In this document: positions 7,988 through 16,320 of the stretch, piece by piece
Layout of the letters: the number at the start of each line of letters is the position of its first letter
How positions within the stretch are numbered: the stretch's first letter is position 1
NCBI GenBank assembly: GCA_011046365.1
Contig: DSAS01000046.1
Location: forward strand, 1-43,936
From: Fidelibacterota bacterium
GTDB lineage: Bacteria > Fidelibacterota > UBA2242
DNA length: 43,936 nt
Direction of reading: 5' to 3'
Program-made: the position numbers and the translations under genes
Notes under the pieces: generated by a model
What the model was told of the DNA's origin: nothing
What the model saw: the letters and a program-made list of their open reading frames with translations, nothing else
The model's database searches: none

Positions 7988-8758
7988 ATGTACGCGGTCA
8001 CCATAATTATACTTTTTTCACTGGGCGCGGTATTCGGCAGTTTTTTAAATGTTCTGATCCACCGCTTACCGTTAAAACAGTCAATCCTGTTTCCGGCGTC
8101 CCACTGTCCCGCCTGCCGTAAACCGCTGCGGGCGGTGGACAATATCCCGATTCTGAGTTTTATCCTGCTCGGCGGGCGCTGCCGGTATTGTCGCTATCCG
8201 ATTCCCTATCGCTATATCATTGTGGAAATTATCAACGCCCTGCTCTGGGTCGCCCTCTACAATCAATTCGGTATCAGTCCGGAATTCGTTCTTTATACCG
8301 TCCTGTTTTCAATCCTGATTGTCTGCGCCTATACCGATCTGGATCACTATCGCATTTTGAATTCCGTGGTTTTTGCCGGATTTCTGATCGCTCTGTTTTT
8401 AATAATTCTGCTGGATTCGAAACATCTGAAAAGTTCGGTTGCCGGTATGCTGGTCGGCGCACTGTTCATGCTGTTCTGGGCGGCGGTAGGCAAGTTGCTT
8501 TTCAACAAGACCGCCCTGGGAATGGGCGACATCAAGTTGACCGCTCTGATCGGCTTATTCACGGGACCTCAGAATATACTGTTGATCATGTTGCTGGCTT
8601 TTCTGCTGGCATCATTTATCGGCATCACCAGTGCCTTAATCAACCGGCGGCTGAAAGATCAGCGGTTGCCGCTGGCGCCCTTTATTGCGGTCGCCAGTAT
8701 TATCATCACCCTCTATGGTAATCAGCTGATTCAAAGATACCTGGAACTTTTATCATGA
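7988..8758 (+). CDS. pilD: Prepilin peptidase/N-methyltransferase PilD
   Basis: A 256-residue polytopic aspartic protease that removes prepilin leaders and methylates the new N-terminus. The cytoplasmic domain has both CxxC pairs (C40, C43, C65, C68), as in bifunctional PilD. The two catalytic aspartates are visible: D117 in AYTDLDHYRI and D181 in GMGDIK (the GxGD motif). About seven hydrophobic segments follow the family pattern. Its place inside the operon means that the substrates (the pilins just upstream) and their processing enzyme are made together. The next gene overlaps its stop by four bases. Confidence 0.95.
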   Translation: MYAVTIIILFSLGAVFGSFLNVLIHRLPLKQSILFPASHCPACRKPLRAVDNIPILSFILLGGRCRYCRYPIPYRYIIVEIINALLWVALYNQFGISPEFVLYTVLFSILIVCAYTDLDHYRILNSVVFAGFLIALFLIILLDSKHLKSSVAGMLVGALFMLFWAAVGKLLFNKTALGMGDIKLTALIGLFTGPQNILLIMLLAFLLASFIGITSALINRRLKDQRLPLAPFIAVASIIITLYGNQLIQRYLELLS

Positions 8759-9714
8759 TAAAAAACCAGTGTCAGTATCTGATCAAATCCGAAGCCGGCA
8801 GCGCCCTCGCATCCGTCCTGATTTTCTTTTTAATCACCACCATCATCGGCATGAGCCTGTTGTCAATGGCATCCCAGGAGATCACTTTCAGTCGGCAGAC
8901 CATCCAGAAAATCCAGTCTCAGTATTACGCTGAAAGCGGGCTGAGTATCGCCATCTGGCGCATGAATCAGGGCGCCGATCACTTAGCCGCCTTCTCCACC
9001 GGGTTTACTACTGTTGAAATAGACACCAATAATTCCACCCTGACCGCCACCGGCACCGCCGGCAGTCAAACCGCCACCATCGCCTGGCAATTCTACGCTG
9101 ATCACCCCTTTAATCACATTCTCTCCTACAGCACCTCGCTGGACACCAGTAATTTTACCATCACTTCAATGGGCGTCCATGATATTACCCAATTCTCCGA
9201 ATTGCCCACGGTGGACCTGAACTACTATTACAGTATTGCCGATTACAGATATACCGGTGATCAGAAATTTAATTCGAAACTGGATCCGGGAATTCACTAC
9301 GTTGTCGGTCATGTGGACGCCGGCAACGGCACCTATCTGGACGGCACCCTGATCGCCACTGATGGCATCAAATTCACCGGCCACGTGACCGTCAACGCCC
9401 AGATGATCCCGGATACAAATATCTATTATCCGGCTCTGGTTGCCACCGATACCACCATCGCCGAAAATGATGAAATCCTGGGTAATCCCAATCTCAATGT
9501 CAACGGCGCGATTTATTCCACCGGGTACGTCAGTTTTATGGGCGAAATGCTGACCGGTCCAATTATCGCCCCGAATATCGAGCTGAAAGCCGGGGTCGTC
9601 GTTGATGACCTGGGCAATCCGCAATATTACACCACACCGCCCGGCTTCAGCACTTCCGAAGAAAAAGACTTCGATAAATTTTTTAAGCACGGCACCTGGA
9701 CACGGGTGAATTGA
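8755..9714 (+). CDS. PilX/GspK-like pilus assembly protein
   Basis: A 319-residue protein with a short N-terminal basic region, one membrane helix (residues about 15-36, LASVLIFFLITTIIGMSLLS) and the stretch QSQYYAESGLSIAIWRMNQG, typical of PilX N-terminal/GspK-like proteins. There is no canonical prepilin cleavage motif with Glu at +5, as in many PilX relatives. The remainder is probably periplasmic and rich in Thr, Asn and Asp. It overlaps pilD by four bases and is followed directly by pilM. It probably joins the minor pilin tip complex; this is inferred from family and context. Confidence 0.7.
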   Translation: MIKNQCQYLIKSEAGSALASVLIFFLITTIIGMSLLSMASQEITFSRQTIQKIQSQYYAESGLSIAIWRMNQGADHLAAFSTGFTTVEIDTNNSTLTATGTAGSQTATIAWQFYADHPFNHILSYSTSLDTSNFTITSMGVHDITQFSELPTVDLNYYYSIADYRYTGDQKFNSKLDPGIHYVVGHVDAGNGTYLDGTLIATDGIKFTGHVTVNAQMIPDTNIYYPALVATDTTIAENDEILGNPNLNVNGAIYSTGYVSFMGEMLTGPIIAPNIELKAGVVVDDLGNPQYYTTPPGFSTSEEKDFDKFFKHGTWTRVN

Positions 9715-9716
9715 CG

Positions 9717-10781
9717 ATGATTTTCGGAGAAGCACTATCGGTGGGTCTGGATATTGGCAGCAATGCAATTAAAATTGCCGGGATTCGCCGCCAACGCGTT
9801 CCGAAAATCGAATTTCTGCGCCACTTCGATTTTTTTTTATCACGCAAAGTCAAACAACTTGAAGATTTAACCGACACCATCATCATCCAGGTTCTGCGGG
9901 ATCTGATCAAGAGCATACCCTTCAGTATCCACAGGGTTCACTCCACCCTGTCAGCAGCCGAAACAGAGGTTCGCACTCTCGAAATACCCGTTATCAGTCA
10001 TGATGAAATCAAACCGGCGCTGCGTTGGAATCTATCCAGTATGATCACGACGCCTGTGGAGAGCGTGGAGTACGATTATCACGTGCTGAACCGGCATAAA
10101 TCCAATAATATGATGGACGTAATCGTCGGGCTGGCGCCCCAGGAAAGTCTGAGCAATCACCTGGAAATACTCAGTCGGACCAAACTGGAACCTATCAGCG
10201 TAGATATTGATTCACTGGCGGTCTATAACTGCTTTATATCGCTTTATCAATTTCAGAATGATGATCCGGTTATCCTGCTGAATATCGGTGCGGAGAAGAC
10301 CAGCCTAATCATCTGCCATCCGCAGCAGGACCCGCTGATCGCCTCCTATCCAATCGGTGGCAACCAGCTGACCCGGCAGATCGAAGCACATCTGCATATC
10401 TCCTTCTGCGATGCCGATGAGGAAAAATCCAAACTGAACGATACGGCTAAGTCGGATATCAATGACTCGCCCTATTTCACAAATCAAAAAAGCCGGGAAC
10501 TGGTTCTCCAGTTTACCGATTCACTTTACGAGATCATCAATCAGAATAATATTTATTATCAAATTCAGTACGGAACAGAATCGGCGGAGAAAATTTTCCT
10601 GACCGGCGGCGGTGCGAATCTGCATCAACTGGATTTTTTTCTGGCACAAAAATCCAAGATACCGGTTTTTCGCTGGAATCCATTGGCGAGTGATGGAATT
10701 AATTTTCCATCCGGCGACATGAGCACTCTCGCCAGCGGTCTGTTCTACACCACCGCAATCGGACTGGCATTGAGAGAATAA
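9717..10781 (+). CDS. pilM: Pilus assembly actin-like ATPase PilM
   Basis: A 354-residue FtsA/actin-fold cytoplasmic protein of the PilMNOP alignment complex. The nucleotide-site motifs are visible: phosphate 1 VGLDIGSNAIKIAG near the N-terminus, phosphate 2 VILLNIGAEKTSLIIC around residue 188, and the adenosine motif EKIFLTGGGANL around residue 293. PilM binds the N-terminal tail of PilN, encoded next. I chose ATG 9717, two bases after the previous stop; an in-frame TTG at 9711 would add two residues. No strong ribosome-binding site is present, so coupling to the upstream gene is likely. Confidence 0.92.
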   Translation: MIFGEALSVGLDIGSNAIKIAGIRRQRVPKIEFLRHFDFFLSRKVKQLEDLTDTIIIQVLRDLIKSIPFSIHRVHSTLSAAETEVRTLEIPVISHDEIKPALRWNLSSMITTPVESVEYDYHVLNRHKSNNMMDVIVGLAPQESLSNHLEILSRTKLEPISVDIDSLAVYNCFISLYQFQNDDPVILLNIGAEKTSLIICHPQQDPLIASYPIGGNQLTRQIEAHLHISFCDADEEKSKLNDTAKSDINDSPYFTNQKSRELVLQFTDSLYEIINQNNIYYQIQYGTESAEKIFLTGGGANLHQLDFFLAQKSKIPVFRWNPLASDGINFPSGDMSTLASGLFYTTAIGLALRE

Positions 10782-10782
10782 G

Positions 10783-11379
10783 ATGCAACCCATTACCATC
10801 AACCTGCTCGGCAATGCCAAACTGCTGAAAAAGCAGAAGCGGATCAAGTTCTTTTTCTCCTCCACCTATATCTTTCTCTGGCTCTTCTCTGCCTTTACAC
10901 TCTATCATATTTATCGTACAAATCTCTATATATCATCCATTTATCTGAAAGAGATTCATAAAATCAAAACGGAAATAAACCGCCAGAGCCCCGTATTTGA
11001 ACGCATCCGAATCTTGAATCAGCAAAACCGGCAGATTATCAATGAGCGGGATGAATATCAGCAGACGCTTCACCGACCTTCCCTCTGGCTGTCAAAAATG
11101 CTACTGCTTTCCGAATTGACTCCCCCTGATATTCGCCTGAATAAACTCCAGGTCCGGACCTACAACTCCGGTAAGAAAAAAAACGAATTAATCCATATCA
11201 GGGGAATCACCAATATCAATTCCGGGAATCCCAACAACGACCTGCTGAATACATATAAACAGTCTCTGGAAAATAATTCTGATTTTATGGTCTGTCTCGA
11301 AAAAGTTTCTATTCTGGAAACCCGCATTGAAACCAATAACAACAAACCGGTTATGGCGTTTACCATGAGCATTTATTAA
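10783..11379 (+). CDS. pilN: Pilus assembly protein PilN
   Basis: A 198-residue bitopic inner-membrane protein. The cytoplasmic N-terminus has the INLL motif (residues 5-8) that inserts into PilM in the known complex. A membrane helix lies at about residues 23-47, followed by a coiled-coil stretch and a periplasmic ferredoxin-like domain. It starts one base after the pilM stop. Order, size and motif agree with PilN. Confidence 0.88.
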   Translation: MQPITINLLGNAKLLKKQKRIKFFFSSTYIFLWLFSAFTLYHIYRTNLYISSIYLKEIHKIKTEINRQSPVFERIRILNQQNRQIINERDEYQQTLHRPSLWLSKMLLLSELTPPDIRLNKLQVRTYNSGKKKNELIHIRGITNINSGNPNNDLLNTYKQSLENNSDFMVCLEKVSILETRIETNNNKPVMAFTMSIY

Positions 11380-11381
11380 AT

Positions 11382-11957
11382 ATGAACAGCTATCTCACCA
11401 ACAATTCAACTCTTTTTCGTGACATGTTCAAACCGGCTTGGCTGATCATTGCCATTTTTCTGTACACCTCAACGATCGTTCTGAGCAACTATATATTTAT
11501 CAAGCCCCAGCTGAAACAGTATGAAATCCTGGACGAAAAGAAGAGTCGCGTCGAAGCAATCTACCACCAGATAGACCTAACCGATGTCCACGAAAAAATT
11601 GAAATTCTGGAAAGTCAGCTGCAAACCCACCGGAATCAGCAGCAGCTTTTCGCTGAAAAAATTCTGGACCGGCAGGACCTCCCACTGGTCCTGGGCGAGT
11701 TGAACCATATCGTGGAAGCCTCAAAATTGACCCTGAATTATATAGACCCTCTGCCGCCTTCTGCCAAAATACTGAAAAAGTATCAAAAACTGCCTATCTC
11801 TTTACGATTGAACGGAAAATACTCCTATTTTTTGGAATTTCTCAAAAGGCTCGAGGATGCCAGTTACTGGCTGCTAGTGGATAATTATGATATCAATCCG
11901 TCAAAAAACATCGGTGAATATACCTTTGCATTAACCATCTATACGATTATCAGATGA
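11382..11957 (+). CDS. pilO: Pilus assembly protein PilO
   Basis: A 191-residue bitopic membrane protein with a membrane helix near residues 15-38 (LIIAIFLYTSTIVLSNYIFI), a charged coiled-coil region (residues 45-90) and a C-terminal alpha/beta domain. PilO pairs with PilN in the periplasm to link the PilM ring to PilP and the secretin. Identification rests mainly on gene order and architecture, since PilO sequences are poorly conserved. It begins two bases after pilN and is followed one base later by the pilP-like gene. Confidence 0.82.
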   Translation: MNSYLTNNSTLFRDMFKPAWLIIAIFLYTSTIVLSNYIFIKPQLKQYEILDEKKSRVEAIYHQIDLTDVHEKIEILESQLQTHRNQQQLFAEKILDRQDLPLVLGELNHIVEASKLTLNYIDPLPPSAKILKKYQKLPISLRLNGKYSYFLEFLKRLEDASYWLLVDNYDINPSKNIGEYTFALTIYTIIR

Positions 11958-11958
11958 A

Positions 11959-12513
11959 ATGAATTCAACAAAAAGAAATATGCTGATCCTGATTGTACTG
12001 CTTCTGTTAATCGCGGTTCTGGTCATTACGCAGCTGAACCGCAGTTCCAAAGTAGACCGCCGGTACACCATTGATGCCAATTTGCAAAATCTGGATGAGG
12101 AAATCGTCCTCATCGAACAGGTGAGTCGTGAAGTTCTGACACACCTACAGATTGACACCAACGCCGTTAAAAATCCGCTCCCTGCTCCCCCACAGAGACT
12201 GCCAAAATCCCTGCGCGACCCTTTTATTTTTCCCGGCGAATTGGTCGCAGCCCAAAAAGCATCAGTCGCAAAAAAGAGAACAACTCCCGCTACTGCCCCA
12301 AAAACCGCAAAAAAACCGCCAGAACCGAAACGGGAAATCAGATTAGCCGGCATCATCTATGACAAATCCAATCCTATGGCGATTATTAATGGCAACATCT
12401 ACCGGACTGCCGATAAAATTGATGAATTTACGATCGAGACAATCAACGAAAAGGGCGTTTTATTGGTCTCTTCAAAAGAACGTCTGTTTCTGGAAGCCCC
12501 GATAATCGAGTAA
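11959..12513 (+). CDS. pilP: PilP/GspC-like protein linking PilNO to the secretin
   Basis: A 184-residue protein with an N-terminal membrane anchor (residues 7-24), a Pro/Lys/Ala-rich linker (residues about 95-125) and a small C-terminal beta domain (REIRLAGIIYDKSNPMAIIN, then VLLVSSKERLFLE). The domain looks like the homology region of GspC/PilP, which contacts the N-domains of the secretin. No lipobox is present, unlike classical PilP, so the anchor is transmembrane as in GspC. It lies directly before pilQ. The name follows operon position; GspC-like is equally apt. Confidence 0.75.
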   Translation: MNSTKRNMLILIVLLLLIAVLVITQLNRSSKVDRRYTIDANLQNLDEEIVLIEQVSREVLTHLQIDTNAVKNPLPAPPQRLPKSLRDPFIFPGELVAAQKASVAKKRTTPATAPKTAKKPPEPKREIRLAGIIYDKSNPMAIINGNIYRTADKIDEFTIETINEKGVLLVSSKERLFLEAPIIE

Positions 12514-12530
12514 CCCAATTAAATAATGAA

Positions 12531-13910
12531 ATGGAATTAAAAATGAATCCACGCAATCTTCTGAAATACGGTCTCCTTAGCACTGTTTTAATCGTAAATG
12601 CTTTCGCACAGGTCAAATTGCCATCGGAATCGAAAATTTCCATGAATGTCAAGGACGCCTCGATTTATAACGTATTGAAAATTCTGGAATCGAAAACCGG
12701 TCTGAAATTTGTCGTTGACCCGGCGATTCAGGATCGGCGCATGACGGTCAATCTGGAAGATGTCTATCCCGATGAAGCCATCTCGGTCATTATGGAATCC
12801 AACGACCTGGGTTTCCGACGGGTGGAAGGCGTTGATGTTTATATCGTCAGCGACAAGCATCGCATCATGCGGGAAACCAAAATCCGGCGTTATCCCTGCC
12901 ACTTTTCCGACGCACTCCGAATGCAGAAAATGCTGGTCAATATCCTGACTCCCGGCGTCGGTGCCGTCATTGCCGACGAACGTACCAACACCCTCATCAT
13001 CCGTGACAATCCCGAAGTGCTGGAACTTCTGGAAGTTCTACTGGAAGAGCTGGATAAACCGACTCCGCAAATCTATATCGAAGCCGCCATCGCCGAAATC
13101 GCGCTGACGAAAAACAATGAAACCGGTGTTGAATGGCTCTGGAAAGACCCCAATCTTGCTAGCCCAGCCGATGCCGTAGGCACCCGCTTTGACCTGCGCC
13201 GCACCTCCAGCGCCACGTCAGGAACCGGTGGGAGTCAGGGGCAACAATACCTCGACGGCGAAGGCAACCTCTGGGGACCCGGTCTGCCCATCGGGCAGGG
13301 GCTCGGCATCGGCATTCTGAACACCCATATTGACGTCGTCATCCACGCCATCCAGACCAATTACGATCTCAACATTCTCTCAAAGCCATATCTGGTGACT
13401 CTGGATAATGAAGAAGCAATTATCGAAGTCGGCGACCAGATCCCCTACAAAGTCCTGAATCAGTACGGCATCACATCCTATGAATTCAAATCAGCCTCGG
13501 TCAAACTCTCCGTCCGACCGCATGTCAATAATGATAATACCATCACTATCAACATCAGACCAAACGCCGATTTCCAGAACGGTCAGACCTCTGACGGTAT
13601 TCCCATCATTGCCACCCGTAAAGCCGATACCCGCATTACTGTCCAAAACGGAAAAACCGTTGTCATCGGCGGACTGATGCGGGAATCAATTACCGAAACA
13701 ACCAGCAAAGTGCCCATTCTGGGGTCCATCCCGCTGCTCGGACGTCTGTTTCGCAGCAATATCAAGGCATCCACAAAAACCGAATTAATCGTCTTTTTAA
13801 CGCCGAAAATCATTACTCCCAATATTACCGATACCGAGTTAAAACCGGCTGACCGTCTTTCCGACGATGCCCTGAAAAAACTGGAAAAGTTTGAAACACT
13901 AACCCAATAA
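12531..13910 (+). CDS. pilQ: Outer-membrane secretin PilQ/GspD-like
   Basis: A 459-residue secretin, the outer-membrane gate for the pilus. A signal peptide is present (residues about 5-27, ending NAFAQ); an ATG at 12543, preceded by GGA, would give the cleaner signal MNPRNLLKYG and may be the true start. An STN/N0-type domain (residues 38-110) and one secretin_N-like domain (120-180) precede the secretin core. The core carries the signature VPILGSIPLLGRLFR near residue 398 and the terminal strand LIVFLTPKII. It is shorter than Proteobacterial PilQ, lacking AMIN domains, so peptidoglycan anchoring must come from elsewhere. It ends the structural part of the operon. Confidence 0.93.
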   Translation: MELKMNPRNLLKYGLLSTVLIVNAFAQVKLPSESKISMNVKDASIYNVLKILESKTGLKFVVDPAIQDRRMTVNLEDVYPDEAISVIMESNDLGFRRVEGVDVYIVSDKHRIMRETKIRRYPCHFSDALRMQKMLVNILTPGVGAVIADERTNTLIIRDNPEVLELLEVLLEELDKPTPQIYIEAAIAEIALTKNNETGVEWLWKDPNLASPADAVGTRFDLRRTSSATSGTGGSQGQQYLDGEGNLWGPGLPIGQGLGIGILNTHIDVVIHAIQTNYDLNILSKPYLVTLDNEEAIIEVGDQIPYKVLNQYGITSYEFKSASVKLSVRPHVNNDNTITINIRPNADFQNGQTSDGIPIIATRKADTRITVQNGKTVVIGGLMRESITETTSKVPILGSIPLLGRLFRSNIKASTKTELIVFLTPKIITPNITDTELKPADRLSDDALKKLEKFETLTQ

Positions 13911-13929
13911 ATTGATGAGGGATATTACA

Positions 13930-14307
13930 ATGGAGATAAAAAACAGCATGAAAATTTTGGTCGTTGATGATGATCCCGAAATTCTCGAATGTTTCAAATC
14001 TATCTTCAAAGGGTCCGGAGCTCAGCTGTTTCTTTCCAACAGCGCTGTTTCGGCGATCGAAGAGTTGAAGCGACAGAGCTACAACATCGTCTTCATTGAT
14101 CTATATATGCCCGTTATCAACGGGATGGAAACCCTGATGCGAATGAAGGAAATCTGTCCGGATATCATCGCCATCATGATTTCCGGTTTCCGTAATCCCC
14201 AGATTCTTGAAGCCGCCAAGCGCAGCGGCGCCGCAAACTACCTTTTCAAACCGCTGGACGTCAAAGAAATACTCTTAAGTACGATTGTGCCCATAAAAAC
14301 CAACTGA
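13930..14307 (+). CDS. Stand-alone receiver-domain protein 1
   Basis: A single receiver domain of about 125 residues with no output domain. The acidic pocket D13-D14, phosphoacceptor D57 (VFIDLYMP), S85 (MISGF) and K107 (FKPLD) are intact, so it should be phosphorylatable like CheY or PilG/PilH. I chose ATG 13930 because GAGGGA at 13917-13922 lies seven bases upstream; TTG 13912 and ATG 13915 are in frame but lack a ribosome-binding site. It follows pilQ closely and is similar to the next gene, including the shared MISGFRN stretch, so the two arose by tandem duplication. The operon position suggests control of pilus function. Confidence 0.85.
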   Translation: MEIKNSMKILVVDDDPEILECFKSIFKGSGAQLFLSNSAVSAIEELKRQSYNIVFIDLYMPVINGMETLMRMKEICPDIIAIMISGFRNPQILEAAKRSGAANYLFKPLDVKEILLSTIVPIKTN

Positions 14308-14331
14308 TTGCGCAATAAAGGAGAAATTGAT

Positions 14332-14742
14332 ATGTCGAAACCCAAAACTTTAAATGTCATCGTAATTGATGACGACCCCGAAATGCTGGTCTCCTTTCAG
14401 ACTATTTTTGAAAATACCGGATTCAACCTGGTAACGGCTAACAGCGGGTTAAAGGCTCTTGAAATTGCCCGTAAACAGGAATTTCACATCGCCTTTATTG
14501 ATCTCTTTATGCCGGAAATTGACGGCTTGGATACTCTCAAAGAGATGAAAAAACTGAATCCCGAGCTGATTGCCGTGATGATTTCCGGGTTCCGCAACGA
14601 GGATATGCTGGAAAAAGCCCTGAAAGCCGGCGCTTATGATTATCTCTATAAACCGCTGGATGTTCAGGACATTTTCGGGATCACCCTGAAACTGGCGCAG
14701 CGTCTCGGCATTAACAACGATCTCGAGCTGCTGTTCAGCTAG
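14332..14742 (+). CDS. Stand-alone receiver-domain protein 2
   Basis: A single receiver domain of about 136 residues, paralogous to the preceding one: acidic pair D13-D14, phosphoacceptor D57 (AFIDLFMP), MISGFRN, and the lysine in YKPLDVQD. The start ATG 14332 is supported by AAAGGAG at 14317-14323, eight bases upstream; an in-frame TTG at 14308 would overlap this site. With no output domain it probably acts by binding a partner such as the pilus motor or a kinase. It is the last gene of the pilus operon; 151 bases without a gene follow. Confidence 0.85.
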   Translation: MSKPKTLNVIVIDDDPEMLVSFQTIFENTGFNLVTANSGLKALEIARKQEFHIAFIDLFMPEIDGLDTLKEMKKLNPELIAVMISGFRNEDMLEKALKAGAYDYLYKPLDVQDIFGITLKLAQRLGINNDLELLFS

Positions 14743-14893
14743 ATTCCTCGCCGTCTGTTCCTGCCAACTATCTCCGGGTGACTGTTTTCGGTTCTTATCA
14801 AGCATAAACCATACAACCTTTTCATATTTATGATTGAAAATCCGCTTCGGGATTCCGAAATTGCAGTTGCATCTGTCATAGAGGAGATCAAAT

Positions 14894-16300
14894 ATGAAGA
14901 GATGGAAAAAACGGACACTGGGGGCACTCGGCGTGCTCCTTTTGCTGCTGATCATCGCCTTTACCTATGTTATTACAACCATCGGACCCGTAGCGACCGG
15001 CTACACGGCGAAAATGGTTGCCTCAGGCGTTTTCGTCATGGGTCAAACTCCGACAGAAGCCTGGCGTGATTTTCCGGATAATCCGATTAAAAGCCTGCTG
15101 AAATTCAAAATCAACGACGAACAGAAAATCGTCACCGCCTCGTTGGCGGGTTTTGCAAAGCGCAAAGCCTTTTTCCGGGAAGGTTATGGCGTCACTCTGA
15201 TTCCCCGCAAAGGCAAATTAACCCCCCTGCCGGAAATTCCCGCTCCGCCCAAACCGGAGAATGCCACAGCACTTCCCTGGCCTGTTGGTGAGCATGTCGA
15301 TCTCCATGCCATTCCGAATGAAATCAATCCCGCCCTGCTGCAACGAGCCGTGGAAAATGCCTTCACCGAAACAGACCCGGACAATCCCAAACGCACCCGC
15401 GCAGTAGTGATTGTTTATCGGGGACGCATCATCGCCGAGCGCTATGCGCCCGGTTACGACCGGCACACCAAATTTCTGGGCTGGTCCATGACTAAAAGCG
15501 TCATCAATACCCTGATCGGCATCCTGGTACAGCAGAAAAATCTCGACATCTACGAGCCCGCTTTCGTGCCAGAATGGCAGGAACCGGGCGATCCGCGACA
15601 GGCGATTACTGTTGATCAACTTCTCCGTATGAGCAGTGGTTTGCACTTCGTCGAGGAGTACGAACTCCAGTACGGCGTCACCAAAATGCTCTACGATACC
15701 TGCAATATGGCTGCTTTTGCCGCCAGTGAAAAATTAATCGCCGAACCCGACAACGTCTGGTACTATTCCAGCGGAACCGCCAACATCTTGTCGCGTCTGA
15801 TTCTCCACCATCTGGACAACTCACTTGAAAAATATCATCGCTTTTACCGGGAGAAACTCTTTCAGCCGCTGAATATGCGCAGCGTGCTCTTTGAGCCCGA
15901 CGCCACCGGCGTGCTGGTGGGTTCATCCTTTATGTTTGCCACTGCCCGGGATTGGGCACGTTTCGGACAATTGTACTTACAGGACGGTGTTTGGAACGGA
16001 GAGCGGATTCTACCGGAAGGCTGGGTGGCGTACAGCGTCACACCGACGCCAAAAGCGCCCCAGGGCAAATACGGCGCTCATTTCTGGCTCAACGCCGGTC
16101 AGCCCCGCCATTCGGATAACCGGGAATATCCCAATCTTCCCGACGATCTCTTTTATGCCAATGGTCACGACGGGCAGCGGGTGATCATCATTCCATCTTA
16201 CGATCTGGTGATTGTCCGGCTCGGACTGTCCCGCAATCGCAATGCCTGGGACCTGGACGAATTGGTCGCCGATGTGCTGAAAGCCATTCGGAAAAAGTGA
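14894..16300 (+). CDS. Membrane-anchored serine hydrolase, class C beta-lactamase/NylB-like
   Basis: A 468-residue protein with an N-terminal membrane segment (residues 8-31), so the enzyme domain faces the periplasm. The domain (from about residue 130) is of the beta-lactamase/esterase fold: SxxK is S198-M-T-K201, the second motif is Y291-S-S within WYYSSGTANILSRL, and the KTG position is taken by NGHDGQ near residue 425. This set resembles 6-aminohexanoate-dimer hydrolase (NylB)-type and esterase-type members rather than true beta-lactamases, and antibiotic resistance should not be inferred. GAGGAG at 14881-14886 supports the start. The substrate is unknown, possibly an ester or amide of the cell envelope. 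Confidence 0.82.
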   Translation: MKRWKKRTLGALGVLLLLLIIAFTYVITTIGPVATGYTAKMVASGVFVMGQTPTEAWRDFPDNPIKSLLKFKINDEQKIVTASLAGFAKRKAFFREGYGVTLIPRKGKLTPLPEIPAPPKPENATALPWPVGEHVDLHAIPNEINPALLQRAVENAFTETDPDNPKRTRAVVIVYRGRIIAERYAPGYDRHTKFLGWSMTKSVINTLIGILVQQKNLDIYEPAFVPEWQEPGDPRQAITVDQLLRMSSGLHFVEEYELQYGVTKMLYDTCNMAAFAASEKLIAEPDNVWYYSSGTANILSRLILHHLDNSLEKYHRFYREKLFQPLNMRSVLFEPDATGVLVGSSFMFATARDWARFGQLYLQDGVWNGERILPEGWVAYSVTPTPKAPQGKYGAHFWLNAGQPRHSDNREYPNLPDDLFYANGHDGQRVIIIPSYDLVIVRLGLSRNRNAWDLDELVADVLKAIRKK

Positions 16301-16320
16301 ATTCAAACCGAGATTGAGTC

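Noticed and set aside
9166-9768. 200-residue open frame on the minus strand
   Set aside because: It is antisense to the PilX-like gene and the start of pilM; the Gly/Ile/Asp-rich product is an artefact of the opposite frame.
14894-16300. Antibiotic-resistance beta-lactamase
   Set aside because: The KTG motif is replaced by HDG and the protein is anchored and NylB/esterase-like; resistance cannot be inferred.
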